64,000 nucleotides of DNA from Fuerstiella sp. (GTDB lineage: Bacteria; Planctomycetota; Planctomycetia; Planctomycetales; Planctomycetaceae). How positions within the stretch are numbered: position 1 is the first letter of the stretch; each line of letters opens with the position of its first letter. Shown here piece by piece: positions 46,942 through 56,022 of the stretch. Made by a program: the position numbers and the translations under genes. The notes below the pieces were generated by a model. That model was not told where the DNA came from. It made no database searches and saw nothing but the letters and a program-made list of their open reading frames with translations. Where the stretch lies: NCBI GenBank assembly GCA_014238335.1, contig JABABI010000001.1, positions 1-64,000 of the forward strand. The letters run 5' to 3'.

Positions 46942-49900
46942 CTATTTGGGAGCGTTGCTAAGGACGTATGCCAGTAGATCGCGCGTTTCCTGATCCGACA
47001 GTTTTTTCATGAGACCCTCCGGCATGATCGAAACATCCAGCGCTCTCAGTTCTTCGATGTCATCTCTGTTGATGAGCGTCGTTTCGTTGTTGACCAGACG
47101 TATCGTGACCGTGCGCGGATCCTGTTTGTCGATCAGTCCGGTCACCGTACGACCGTCGCTGGTTAACACAAGAAAATTTGTGAATTCCTCTCGAATCGCG
47201 GCGCTGGGATCGACGATGGCGGGAAGCAGGAACTTCAGATTCGTTCGTTCGTAGCCGGTGAGTTTCGGACCGGTGCGACCACCTTCTCCGAACAGTGTGT
47301 GACAGACGCCGCAGTTCTTCCTGAACAGTTGCTGACCGCGATCTGGATCTCCACTGTCCTGTTTGAGCAGTCTCGCCAGTCGCTCGATCTGCTGATGCTT
47401 TTCCTCTGACGTGGTGCTGCGGACTTGGCCCCAGTGCTTTTCGATCAGTTGTTTTATGTCCGCGTCGTCGTGGAGCGACATCTGCTGCACGACGTCCAGC
47501 GGGATTGACTGCGATTTGATACGGTATTCTTCGACCTCGGCCAGCAGACTAAGTGCCCACGATGTTCGTGTGGCCAGTACTCGCTGCGCTGTGCTGCGAA
47601 CGCCGAGTTCATCCGGCAGAGTGGAATGATAGCGGCGACAGATGGTCTGCCCGATCACCGGATCGTCATAGTTCGCCAGTGCCAGCATTCCGATTCGCTT
47701 GGCGGAGTAGTCCGCAGGTCGAGCCAGCAGATTCAGCAGCGGTTTGACGACTCCGGGCTGTTTGATCTGTCCCAGGATTTCGATGTACTGCAGCCGCTGA
47801 GCGTGATCGGATTTGGTGTCTGATACGAAACGGATGGCGCGGTCGATGGCCTCCTGGTCGCCCAGCCGCAGGCCTAACGCGAGGTCGGATTCCCCGAGAC
47901 TTTTTTGATAGTCGGACAGCGCCTGTGCCAATTCTTCCGGCACGTTTGTGATTTGTCGGCCGAGAAACGCTGCCTGCAGCCCTGACATCAGCAGGCGCGT
48001 TTCATCAGAACCGGGCGCCAGCTTCAACAGCCGTGCACATGTGATAAAATTGTCCGTTCCACCTGCCATCGCATACCGCTGCATGATGCGTTTCAGAACT
48101 GCGTCGCGGACCATGGGCAGGCGCCAGAACGCTGGTTCACGAAACAGATCCAGCACATCGCCACGGTCTGATTCCGTCTTCGCTTCAATGGCCCACCAAT
48201 TCAGCAACGGAATGTGAAGGTCGTCCCGATCTTCTTCGCGCGCCAGCAGCTGCCGGACAATGGCCAGACCGTGCGTGGCAGAAAGTCTCTTCGCAGAAGA
48301 AGCCAGTTGCGAGCGGACTTCCGGGTCAGATTCTGTTTCCGCAAGTTGCGCCAGTTTGCTGCCCACGTGCGGTGTGACTCCCCGTGAATCGCCCAGTAGA
48401 CGGACTGTCCAGCGACGCACGTGCGGATCCGTATGGTCGAGCAGTCGGCCTGCTACCTCGTCGTCAAACCCGCCCGACAGATTGAGCGCCCAAAGTGCTT
48501 CCAGCGACCGCGAGTCGTCAGCGCTGGCCGCAATCTGCCTGAGTATCGGAAGGACGGACGAATCAGCTCGTTCACCGAGCACCTGTACGGCTTTGTGCCG
48601 AAACCATTTATTCGGATGCGAGAACTGTTCGATCAGTTCCTCGTTCGACAGTATTGTCAGATCGAACGGTGCGATCGGTCTGGCGTTGCTGCCGCGCAGG
48701 CGATAGATCCGTCCGCTGGATTTATGCCAGTTGTCTCGAGGATCTACGTGTGTCAGCCGACTGTCGTACCAGTCCGCCAGATAGACGCCTCCATCCGGGC
48801 CCACTTTAACATCAACCGGTCGAAACCAGCGATCGCTGGAGACCACAAGCGGAGGCACGTCAACGGTCTTAAACGACGACGTATCAGTAAACAGACGACT
48901 GCCCCACACACGATTGTGCAGAGCATTGGCGGCAATCACCATGCGGTGATAACGTTCCGGAAACCGGCCGCCTTCGTAGATGACGAAGGTCTGAGCAAAG
49001 CGGTCGTTGTCTCCCTCATGCCGCATGTGCTGGTAATAGCCGAACGCGTAGGGGTTCGTGAGCGGTCCGTGTTTGCCCCAGTTCTTTTTCGCGTAACCGC
49101 CCTGGGCATAATGCATCCCGCGGGTGGCCCCGTTGTTCGTGCCTGAAAAGATGCGTCCCTTTGAATCATGCTCAATACTGAACGTGTTCCCGCCGCCTTC
49201 GGCATAGACTTCGAAGACTTTCGTCACTGGGTGGTAACGCCAGATGCACTGACCTTTGAAGTGGACATTGCGTGTTGCTTCTGAATTGATCGTGGCTGTG
49301 GTCGTGCTGCCGTTGGCGCCGTAGAGCCAGCCGTCCGGCCCCCAGGACAGGCTGTTCGCAACGGAATGGGTATCTTCGAGTCCGAAACCGCTAAGATGAA
49401 CTACCGGGTCGCCATCGGGAATATCGTCGCCGTCAGCATCCGGGTAAAACAGCAGATACGGCGGATTCAGCACCCAGATGCCGCCACGACCGACAACGAC
49501 CGACGTCGCGATATTCAGCCCCGTGATCACGTCCCTGGATTTGTCGTACGTGCCATCGCCGTTTGTGTCTTCCAGTACGGTGATGATGTCCTTTCCCACA
49601 AAATGATTGGGTGGCGGTGGTGGCACTTTGTCAAACACGGCCCGCAGGTACTGATCGTATCTCACGACCTTCAGCCCGGCCGGAAAGGGGTACTGCCGAT
49701 ACTGCACAACCCACATTCGGCCGCGATGGTCCCAACTCATAAACAAAGGCTGTGCGATCGTTGGCTCCGATGCAATTAGATCGATTTCAAAGTCTTCGTG
49801 CACCTGGAAACCCGCCAGCGCATCTGCCGCCGAGGTAGGCTCGCTGTCGTCACCCACTTCTCCTCGGCCGGCGAATTCACGAATCACTTTCTCAACGTCC

Positions 49901-50859
49901 TTGCTGTCCGCAAGACCGGCTTTGTACTTATTCCGCGCCGCTGGCGACATGTCTGCCGTTCTTCCTGAGCCCGCCACAGTCTGACCGACCATCGGCAGAT
50001 CCAGGCACCAGCGCACCGAATTGATCAGCATCCCCGTGAATGTTGGCTGAGCGAAGTCGGTGGCGTGTCCGAGTGACGTATAGAATATGCGAGACTGACC
50101 GTATTGGTTGGTCCACGCGATGGGCACTTCGACCGGCTGACCGTCGATACGCGTGATACCTCGCAGGATGACACTCGTTTTCGATCCGAGTTCCGAGGAA
50201 CGATACAGCGTTGCCTGGCTATGGAACGATTTGCGACGGATTCCCGTCATGATCGGGTGTTGTTCGGCACGCAGTTGTGTTGTTACATATGTGCCGCCCT
50301 TATTTCCGAGGTCCCCTTCGTAGTGGCCGCCCAGAACTTCCCGATCGAAGTTTTTCCATGCAACGTATCCGGCTGGTGGTTCCCCATTGCTCAGCGCGAA
50401 CGCGTGACTCGACGTGCGAATCGCAATTAATGGCTTGCCGGCCTTCAGATGAGTTTGAACGATTCCCAGTTGCTTGTCCGTCAACGTTCGACGTCGCACG
50501 CTCAGGAATACGATATCTGCCTGCTCTACCAGCTCCAGACCGGGAAAGTGATTGGCGTTCTTCGGGTCGGCGGTGACGAAACTGCACCGGAATCCATGCG
50601 GCACCAATTCCTGTTCCGCAAACAACGGCAGGGTTTCGGCAGTCTTGTATCCGCGTTCACCGATGACGAACACTACGTGAGGCACTGAGGCGGTTTTATT
50701 CGCCAGCACTTCATCGCCGGCGCCCACGAGATCAACCAGTCCCGGACTCAGCACAATCACAGCAATCACTGCAAGGCGGCAGGTCGATTGAATCGTTCCG
50801 TTACCCGTGAGCCGTCCACCGGGAAAGCGACCAAATACTCGTGTCATTCTGCAGTCCAT
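46942..50859 (-). CDS. ThuA / membrane-bound dehydrogenase / HEAT / PVC-type haem-binding protein
   Basis: A 1305-residue exported multidomain protein. Signal sequence to about residue 48, then a ThuA/trehalose-utilisation GATase-like domain to about 275 (HVVFVIGERGYKTAETLPLF, LKAGKPLIAIRTSSHAF, FYTSLGHATDF). From about 345 to 740 is the planctomycete membrane-bound dehydrogenase propeller (TIGR02604-type): FEIDLIASEPTIAQPLFMSW, DTNGDGTYDKSRDVI, VKVGPDGGVYLADWYDSR. HEAT-like repeats fill 745-1130. The C-terminus is the PVC haem-binding domain (TIGR02603-type): FRKNCGVCHTLFGEGGRTGP, with CGVCH as haem site, then MPEGLMKKLSDQETRDLLAY. Together this resembles a quinone- or haem-linked sugar dehydrogenase assembly. 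Reaction unknown; the paralogue at 62409 lacks the N-terminal parts within this window. Confidence 0.92.
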   Translation of the reverse strand: MDCRMTRVFGRFPGGRLTGNGTIQSTCRLAVIAVIVLSPGLVDLVGAGDEVLANKTASVPHVVFVIGERGYKTAETLPLFAEQELVPHGFRCSFVTADPKNANHFPGLELVEQADIVFLSVRRRTLTDKQLGIVQTHLKAGKPLIAIRTSSHAFALSNGEPPAGYVAWKNFDREVLGGHYEGDLGNKGGTYVTTQLRAEQHPIMTGIRRKSFHSQATLYRSSELGSKTSVILRGITRIDGQPVEVPIAWTNQYGQSRIFYTSLGHATDFAQPTFTGMLINSVRWCLDLPMVGQTVAGSGRTADMSPAARNKYKAGLADSKDVEKVIREFAGRGEVGDDSEPTSAADALAGFQVHEDFEIDLIASEPTIAQPLFMSWDHRGRMWVVQYRQYPFPAGLKVVRYDQYLRAVFDKVPPPPPNHFVGKDIITVLEDTNGDGTYDKSRDVITGLNIATSVVVGRGGIWVLNPPYLLFYPDADGDDIPDGDPVVHLSGFGLEDTHSVANSLSWGPDGWLYGANGSTTTATINSEATRNVHFKGQCIWRYHPVTKVFEVYAEGGGNTFSIEHDSKGRIFSGTNNGATRGMHYAQGGYAKKNWGKHGPLTNPYAFGYYQHMRHEGDNDRFAQTFVIYEGGRFPERYHRMVIAANALHNRVWGSRLFTDTSSFKTVDVPPLVVSSDRWFRPVDVKVGPDGGVYLADWYDSRLTHVDPRDNWHKSSGRIYRLRGSNARPIAPFDLTILSNEELIEQFSHPNKWFRHKAVQVLGERADSSVLPILRQIAASADDSRSLEALWALNLSGGFDDEVAGRLLDHTDPHVRRWTVRLLGDSRGVTPHVGSKLAQLAETESDPEVRSQLASSAKRLSATHGLAIVRQLLAREEDRDDLHIPLLNWWAIEAKTESDRGDVLDLFREPAFWRLPMVRDAVLKRIMQRYAMAGGTDNFITCARLLKLAPGSDETRLLMSGLQAAFLGRQITNVPEELAQALSDYQKSLGESDLALGLRLGDQEAIDRAIRFVSDTKSDHAQRLQYIEILGQIKQPGVVKPLLNLLARPADYSAKRIGMLALANYDDPVIGQTICRRYHSTLPDELGVRSTAQRVLATRTSWALSLLAEVEEYRIKSQSIPLDVVQQMSLHDDADIKQLIEKHWGQVRSTTSEEKHQQIERLARLLKQDSGDPDRGQQLFRKNCGVCHTLFGEGGRTGPKLTGYERTNLKFLLPAIVDPSAAIREEFTNFLVLTSDGRTVTGLIDKQDPRTVTIRLVNNETTLINRDDIEELRALDVSIMPEGLMKKLSDQETRDLLAYVLSNAPK

Positions 50860-51135
50860 TTCATAGTTATTGCGGCCGACAGACTTGGCGTTCGCTGCGT
50901 TCCCCGGGATCTCGCATCATTCTGCAACGTCCACAATATCGGAAGGCACACTCAAATGCAGCGCGACCACAATCAAATTCGATGAAACGAAACGACGGCG
51001 TTTACGGGTTGTAAGTGGGGCATTCCGTGGAAAACGCTGTGTCAGGAAACCGCAGAAGTAGTATCTTTACATTCGGTCCTCTTTTCGGTGATAATGTCAT
51101 TCTGCACACTTGCCTGCCTTCAGCGCGATCGCGCC

Positions 51136-53463
51136 ATGAATTTTCATCGCTTCACAATTCCTGTTCTGCTGACCGCCTCCATCCTGAATGCTGCGTGCGC
51201 CGGCGATGAGTCTGCGTTGTCGTCGGCCGACACTCAGTTCTTCGAAACGAAAATTCGTCCGGCCCTGGCGAAGCATTGTTACGAATGTCATTCTGCGGAT
51301 GCGAAGGAAGTCGGAGGCAAGTTGCTGCTGGACAGTCGTGATGGTCTGCTGAAGGGCGGAGAAGCCGGGGCTCCGTTCATTGCCGGCAAGCCTGATGAAA
51401 GTTTACTCATTCAGTCGCTGCGGTATGACGGCGTTGAGATGCCTCCTGAGGAGCCTTTGTCGGAAGCCGTCGTCAACGACTTTGTGGAATGGGTCAGACG
51501 CGGTGCACCGTACCCTGCTACGGCGAAAGCTGAGGCCCAGACAGCGGTCATTCATGATCCGGAATCGTTGTGGGCATTTGAGTCACCGAAAAACTCACCG
51601 ATACCGAACGTGCAGAACACCTCGTGGGCACGCGACTCTCTGGATAGTTTTGTGCTGGCGAAGATTGAGGCTGCGGGGTTGCAGCCAGCGAACGATGCCG
51701 ATCCCCGGACACTTATTTGTCGTTTACACATTGATCTGATCGGTATTCCGCCGTCATTCGAAGACGTTGAACGATTTGTGGCTGATCATGATCACGTCGG
51801 AGACGCTGCGGTCGAGCGACTCGTCGACGAACTGCTCGCAAGTCCGCAGTTTGGCGAACGCTGGGGACGACACTGGCTGGATGTCGCCCGCTACGGAGAA
51901 TCAAACGGCAATGACGGTCTCGGCCGCAATCCAACGTTTCCTCATGCGTGGCGGTATCGCGACTACGTGATCGCCGCGTTCAATTCCGACACGCCGTATG
52001 ATCGATTTCTGACAGAACAGATCGCCGGTGACCTGCTGCCGGCGGATTCTGACCAGCAGCGCGACGGGCATCTGGTGGCCACTGGATTTCTGGCCATGGC
52101 GGCCAAACCGGCCAAGGCGATGAATACTAATTTTGATATGGACGTCGTCGCCGATCAGATTGATGTGATCGGCAGCGGAGTGATGGGCATTAGCGTCGCG
52201 TGTGCCAGGTGTCACGACCACAAATTCGATCCTGTGCCTGCTCGTGATTATTACGCGCTGGCCGGAATCTTCACCAGTTCTGAAACCATGTGGGGGACAG
52301 CGGCCCACGAAGGACTGACGGCTCCGAAAACGGATCTGCATGTACTGAAGGCTGCGGCCAATGTTCCGCCACCGGAAGGCTTTGTCGAAACCGTTCTGGT
52401 ACCTGAATCGAACACTGGAAAGCCAAAACCAATTCCGAAATCCAAATGGCCGGTTGGAACGCCGCTGGCGATGGGCGTCCGCGACGGAAAGACGCCCGTG
52501 GACTGCAAGCTGAATATCAAAGGTGACGCAAAGAAACTTGGCGACGCCGTGCCGCGAGGATTTCTGACCGCGTGCAGGTTCGAATCCGATGATTCAATCG
52601 AGGTTGCCCCCAAGCAAAGTGGACGCATGGAATTGGCGCAGTGGCTGACTCGCGGCGACCATCCGTTGACCGCACGTGTGATGGCCAACCGTATCTGGCA
52701 GCACCTGTTCGGTGCTGGAATCGTCAGGACACCGAATGACTTCGGCGTCTACGGCGAACGACCGACGCATCCGAAACTGCTGGATCATCTGGCGATTCGC
52801 TTTGTCGACGAACAGTGGTCCGTGAAGCGAATGATTCGAAACATTGTGCTGAGTCGGACTTATCAGCTGAGCAGTGATGCCGACGAGACGTTGACGGAAG
52901 CGGATTCCGGCAATCTGTTGCTGACCCGGCACAATCGCCGCCGACTGGACGCGGAATCACTGCGCGACAGCATGCTGAGAGTCAGCGGACAGCTGGACCT
53001 CACCGCGGCGGACGGTTCAATCATTCGGCATCGTGATATTCTGGTGAATCTTGCCGGCAATCTGCATCAGCCCAGCAATCATCGCAGCGTGTATCTGTGC
53101 TATCTGCGAAGTTCACCGCCGCCGGAACTGGCAGCCTTTGATCTGCCTGACTTTACGGCTGTCACGGGGCAGCGCAACATCAGCACCGTTCCGAATCAGG
53201 CGCTGCACCTTTACAATAATCCGTTTGTGATCGAGCAGGCTGAACGTCTGGCTGCCAATGTGACGAAGAAAGCAGAAGATCAAAAAGTTCGGCTGCAATT
53301 TGCGTGGCAGCAGGTGTTTGCCCGTGAGGCCACGTCGGAAGAAATTGAAAATGCCGACGAGTATCTGCGATTGACGCAGAACGATTTGGAATCTGAAGAA
53401 AAAGCGTGGAGCAGTTTGTGCCATGCGCTCCTGGTCACGAATGAATTCCGGTACGTGGACTAA
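51136..53463 (+). CDS. PSCyt1/DUF1549/DUF1553 cytochrome-domain protein
   Basis: First gene of a tight pair with DUF1501, which starts four bases after this stop. From the ATG at 51136 it has 775 residues with a signal peptide to about 22. PSCyt1 carries [20 protein letters not shown] with the haem motif at 48-52 and ends [23 protein letters not shown]1549 follows ([18 protein letters not shown] segment, [40 protein letters not shown]), then DUF1553 ([45 protein letters not shown]). Such pairs are thought to be exported redox modules, but no member's reaction is established. Closely related to the broken gene at 5926. Confidence 0.93.
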   Translation: MNFHRFTIPVLLTASILNAACAGDESALSSADTQFFETKIRPALAKHCYECHSADAKEVGGKLLLDSRDGLLKGGEAGAPFIAGKPDESLLIQSLRYDGVEMPPEEPLSEAVVNDFVEWVRRGAPYPATAKAEAQTAVIHDPESLWAFESPKNSPIPNVQNTSWARDSLDSFVLAKIEAAGLQPANDADPRTLICRLHIDLIGIPPSFEDVERFVADHDHVGDAAVERLVDELLASPQFGERWGRHWLDVARYGESNGNDGLGRNPTFPHAWRYRDYVIAAFNSDTPYDRFLTEQIAGDLLPADSDQQRDGHLVATGFLAMAAKPAKAMNTNFDMDVVADQIDVIGSGVMGISVACARCHDHKFDPVPARDYYALAGIFTSSETMWGTAAHEGLTAPKTDLHVLKAAANVPPPEGFVETVLVPESNTGKPKPIPKSKWPVGTPLAMGVRDGKTPVDCKLNIKGDAKKLGDAVPRGFLTACRFESDDSIEVAPKQSGRMELAQWLTRGDHPLTARVMANRIWQHLFGAGIVRTPNDFGVYGERPTHPKLLDHLAIRFVDEQWSVKRMIRNIVLSRTYQLSSDADETLTEADSGNLLLTRHNRRRLDAESLRDSMLRVSGQLDLTAADGSIIRHRDILVNLAGNLHQPSNHRSVYLCYLRSSPPPELAAFDLPDFTAVTGQRNISTVPNQALHLYNNPFVIEQAERLAANVTKKAEDQKVRLQFAWQQVFAREATSEEIENADEYLRLTQNDLESEEKAWSSLCHALLVTNEFRYVD

Positions 53464-53466
53464 TCA

Positions 53467-54822
53467 ATGTCAATCATGAATCATTCACGGCGCAGCATGC
53501 TGCAGTCCGCGTCCTGCGGTTTTGGCTTTCTTGCTTTGCAGGGTCTGTGCGCCCAGCAGGCTTCCACCGCGACGTCCGCTGGTCTCGCTGCTCAAACACC
53601 ACCGCTGGCGGCGCGCGCGAAACGAGTCATCTTTTTGTGCATGAGCGGCGGTCCGGCGCAGATGGACACGTTCGACTACAAACCGCAGACGGGTAAAAAG
53701 AAGCATCCGGGTTCTGTTGTTCGATTTCGTCAGCATGGAGACAGCGGCCTGTGGATTTCGGAACTGCTGCCTGAAACCGCCGGACACGCGGACAAGCTGT
53801 GCGTTATCAACGGCATGTACGCGGATACCGGCATTCACGCTCAGTCGTTTCTGCAACTGCACACCGGCGAACGTCTTCGCAAACGGCCCAGCCTGGGTTC
53901 GTGGATCAACTACGGACTGGGGACAGAGAACCAGAATTTGCCCGGATTCATCAGCCTGAACACGTCCAAGAGTTCGATCTATTCCAGTGCTTTTCTGCCT
54001 TCGATTTACAACGGCACGCCGATTGGTGTGAACGGCGAAGACATGTCGGCGGCGACGATCGGCAATGTGGTGAGCGAGCACCTGCCGCTGACTGCCAAAC
54101 GCAGACAACTGGACTTTGTGCAGTCGCTGAACCGACAGCATCTGCAGCGACGCCCCGGCGATGACAAACTGGACAGCGTGATTCAGTCAATGGAACTTGG
54201 TTTCCGCATGCAGGCATCGGCGCCAGCTCTGCTGGATCTATCTGATGAGTCGCCGGAAACACTGAAAAAGTATCGTGTCGGTAAGAAACTTAAGATCGGC
54301 ACGTGTCGTCCTACGGATTTCGGCCGGCAGTGTCTGCTGGCCCGACGCTTCGCAGAAGCCGGAGTGCGATTTATCGAAGTCAATCATGGCGGCTGGGATC
54401 AGCATAAAAATCATCGCCGCGACCTGAAAGCAAACTGCGATACCGTCGATGCGCCGACAGCCGCGTTGCTGGAGGATCTGGATCAGCGTGGTCTGCTGGA
54501 AGACACTCTGGTTGTGTGTGGTGGCGAGTTTGGCCGACCAGGTCTGACGCCGGACGACGGCAAAGACGAAACCGGCCACAATGCACGCGGTTTCACATTC
54601 TGGCTGGCCGGTGGTGGCGTTAAGAACGGGTATGTTCACGGAAAGACGAGCAACACCGGCGACAGAGCTGTTGAAGGCAAGGTCCATTTCCGAGACCTGC
54701 ACGCAACGATTTTGCACGCACTCGGCCTGCCAGCCAACGATCTGAAGTTCTGGCACGAAGGCCGCGACCACCGCCTGACGGGGCCGGAAGGCGGCAAAGT
54801 CGTGCACGAGTTGTTTGCCTGA
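53467..54822 (+). CDS. DUF1501 domain-containing Tat-exported protein
   Basis: Partner of the upstream PSCyt1 gene, same operon. The 451-residue product starts with a twin-arginine signal ([20 protein letters not shown]). The DUF1501 fold, related to the alkaline phosphatase/sulfatase superfamily, is recognisable from [60 protein letters not shown], and near the end [20 protein letters not shown] and [20 protein letters not shown]. Conserved Asp, His and Asn residues keep the metal-site pattern, although the superfamily nucleophile is not apparent. An ATG at 53476 is an alternative start. Ends [15 protein letters not shown] as usual for the family (here [13 protein letters not shown]). Confidence 0.93.
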   Translation: MSIMNHSRRSMLQSASCGFGFLALQGLCAQQASTATSAGLAAQTPPLAARAKRVIFLCMSGGPAQMDTFDYKPQTGKKKHPGSVVRFRQHGDSGLWISELLPETAGHADKLCVINGMYADTGIHAQSFLQLHTGERLRKRPSLGSWINYGLGTENQNLPGFISLNTSKSSIYSSAFLPSIYNGTPIGVNGEDMSAATIGNVVSEHLPLTAKRRQLDFVQSLNRQHLQRRPGDDKLDSVIQSMELGFRMQASAPALLDLSDESPETLKKYRVGKKLKIGTCRPTDFGRQCLLARRFAEAGVRFIEVNHGGWDQHKNHRRDLKANCDTVDAPTAALLEDLDQRGLLEDTLVVCGGEFGRPGLTPDDGKDETGHNARGFTFWLAGGGVKNGYVHGKTSNTGDRAVEGKVHFRDLHATILHALGLPANDLKFWHEGRDHRLTGPEGGKVVHELFA

Positions 54823-55022
54823 TCAACGACACACGTTTGCCAGCGCCGTGGGTAGTCGTAATTCGGTTAGACTGCCGCTCCGCGCTGAAGCGTGCCACTG
54901 ATGACTACGTGCACGGGCTGACGTTTTCTTGAGGTTACGCCTGCAGCTTCAGGCAGCAGATATTTAGCGTTGGTCGATACAAGCACTCGGTGCGATCAAG
55001 CCGAACTTTGCGGCGGCACGCG
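54823..55022. other. Convergent intergenic gap
   Basis: Short gap between the plus-strand DUF1501 gene and the minus-strand zinc-ribbon gene. No clear terminator hairpin or other structure was seen. Confidence 0.4.
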
Positions 55023-55802
55023 TTAAGGCAGCGGGTCACAGACTATACCGGTGACCATGGTAAAGAATCCGGACAGTTGGACGAAGAAGGTTCTTGAGTT
55101 TTCGTCCCAGCGTGAGATCAGGTAGTACAGGGCGTAGAACGGAATAAACAGATACATAAACCCACACATGGCGTCCTCAGAAAATGCGTTTCCGAGCATC
55201 TTCATGCCCCCGCCGAAATTCAACAAAGTTCCCACAATGTAGGCCTGCACTGTAAGGTAATGGCCGACGTCCGGGTTGGACTTACCTACGACAGCTCCAA
55301 TGATTGCAATGCCCATGGATACAGTGCACAGGATTACGCAGATCCCCATCCCACTGAAACCCGATGAACCGGAAGATGACTCGCGGCGTGAATTCGTTCC
55401 TACGGATTCATCACTGCGTTTTTTCCTGGGTGGAATGCCAAGACTGTCATAATCGTCCTCCTCAATCGCCGGTGAACCGTAGCTCGACAGAGGCTGGTTC
55501 CATATGTCATCCGATTCACGCGTACGCTTTTTGCGTCGACGCTTCTTCGGTGCCTGATCTGTCCTTGCGTGAGCCGCAGATTTTCGCGGAACATCCTTCT
55601 TTGGATTCTGCGAACCACGTACTGGCTTCTTTTTTGCGACTGCCTCCGGCGCGGCGCTTCGCGGCTTCTGTGATTCTGCAGCTGCCGCCGCTGGAAGCTG
55701 AACAACACCTTTGCACGCGGGACAGCGGATCTTCTTTCCCGCGTGCTGCTCACCGACCGCCAGTGTTTTCGAACACGATGAACATTGGGCTGTTATCTTC
55801 AT
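55023..55802 (-). CDS. Zinc-ribbon membrane protein of unknown function
   Basis: A 259-residue protein. The N-terminus is a zinc ribbon with C7, C10, C27 and C30 (QCSSCSKTLAVGEQHAGKKI then RCPACKGVVQLP), a form frequent in planctomycete membrane proteins. A basic, disordered linker rich in Lys, Arg and Ser reaches about residue 140. Four hydrophobic helices follow: MGICVILCTVSMGIAIIGAV, AYIVGTLLNFGGGMKML, CGFMYLFIPFYALYYLIS and a last helix before the end. The start codon overlaps the first base pairs of a 16-bp tandem repeat that replaces the normal ribosome-binding region. No purine-rich Shine-Dalgarno lies within 16 bases of the ATG. Function unknown. Confidence 0.75.
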   Translation of the reverse strand: MKITAQCSSCSKTLAVGEQHAGKKIRCPACKGVVQLPAAAAAESQKPRSAAPEAVAKKKPVRGSQNPKKDVPRKSAAHARTDQAPKKRRRKKRTRESDDIWNQPLSSYGSPAIEEDDYDSLGIPPRKKRSDESVGTNSRRESSSGSSGFSGMGICVILCTVSMGIAIIGAVVGKSNPDVGHYLTVQAYIVGTLLNFGGGMKMLGNAFSEDAMCGFMYLFIPFYALYYLISRWDENSRTFFVQLSGFFTMVTGIVCDPLP

Positions 55803-55864
55803 GGGCTGCTATGGTCATGGGCTGCTATGGTCATGGGCTGCTATGGTCATGGGCTGCTATGGTC
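55801..55864. repeat. Four perfect 16-bp tandem repeats at a start codon
   Basis: Four exact copies of ATGGGCTGCTATGGTC, at 55801, 55817, 55833 and 55849. The last two bases of the ATG of the zinc-ribbon gene lie in the first copy, so the array forms its 5' leader. Sixteen is not a multiple of three. A short upstream frame starting in the flank (MPLLTIAAHDHSSP) would end inside the array. Confidence 0.97.
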
Positions 55865-56022
55865 AGGAGCGGCATAATCAGATGGCGCCGCAAACTGTCG
55901 CTTTGTCGTCAAACACTGTGCGGTAGTGAGAGTTAGAACTGAAAATCTCCCGGCTTGCAATTGAACAAAACGACAGCAATCGCTGACGAGTCACATTGTC
56001 GGTATCGTCCGCCGAGTTTGGG

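Noticed and set aside
55801..55864. CRISPR array
   Set aside because: The repeats are directly adjacent 16-bp units without spacers and no cas gene is present.
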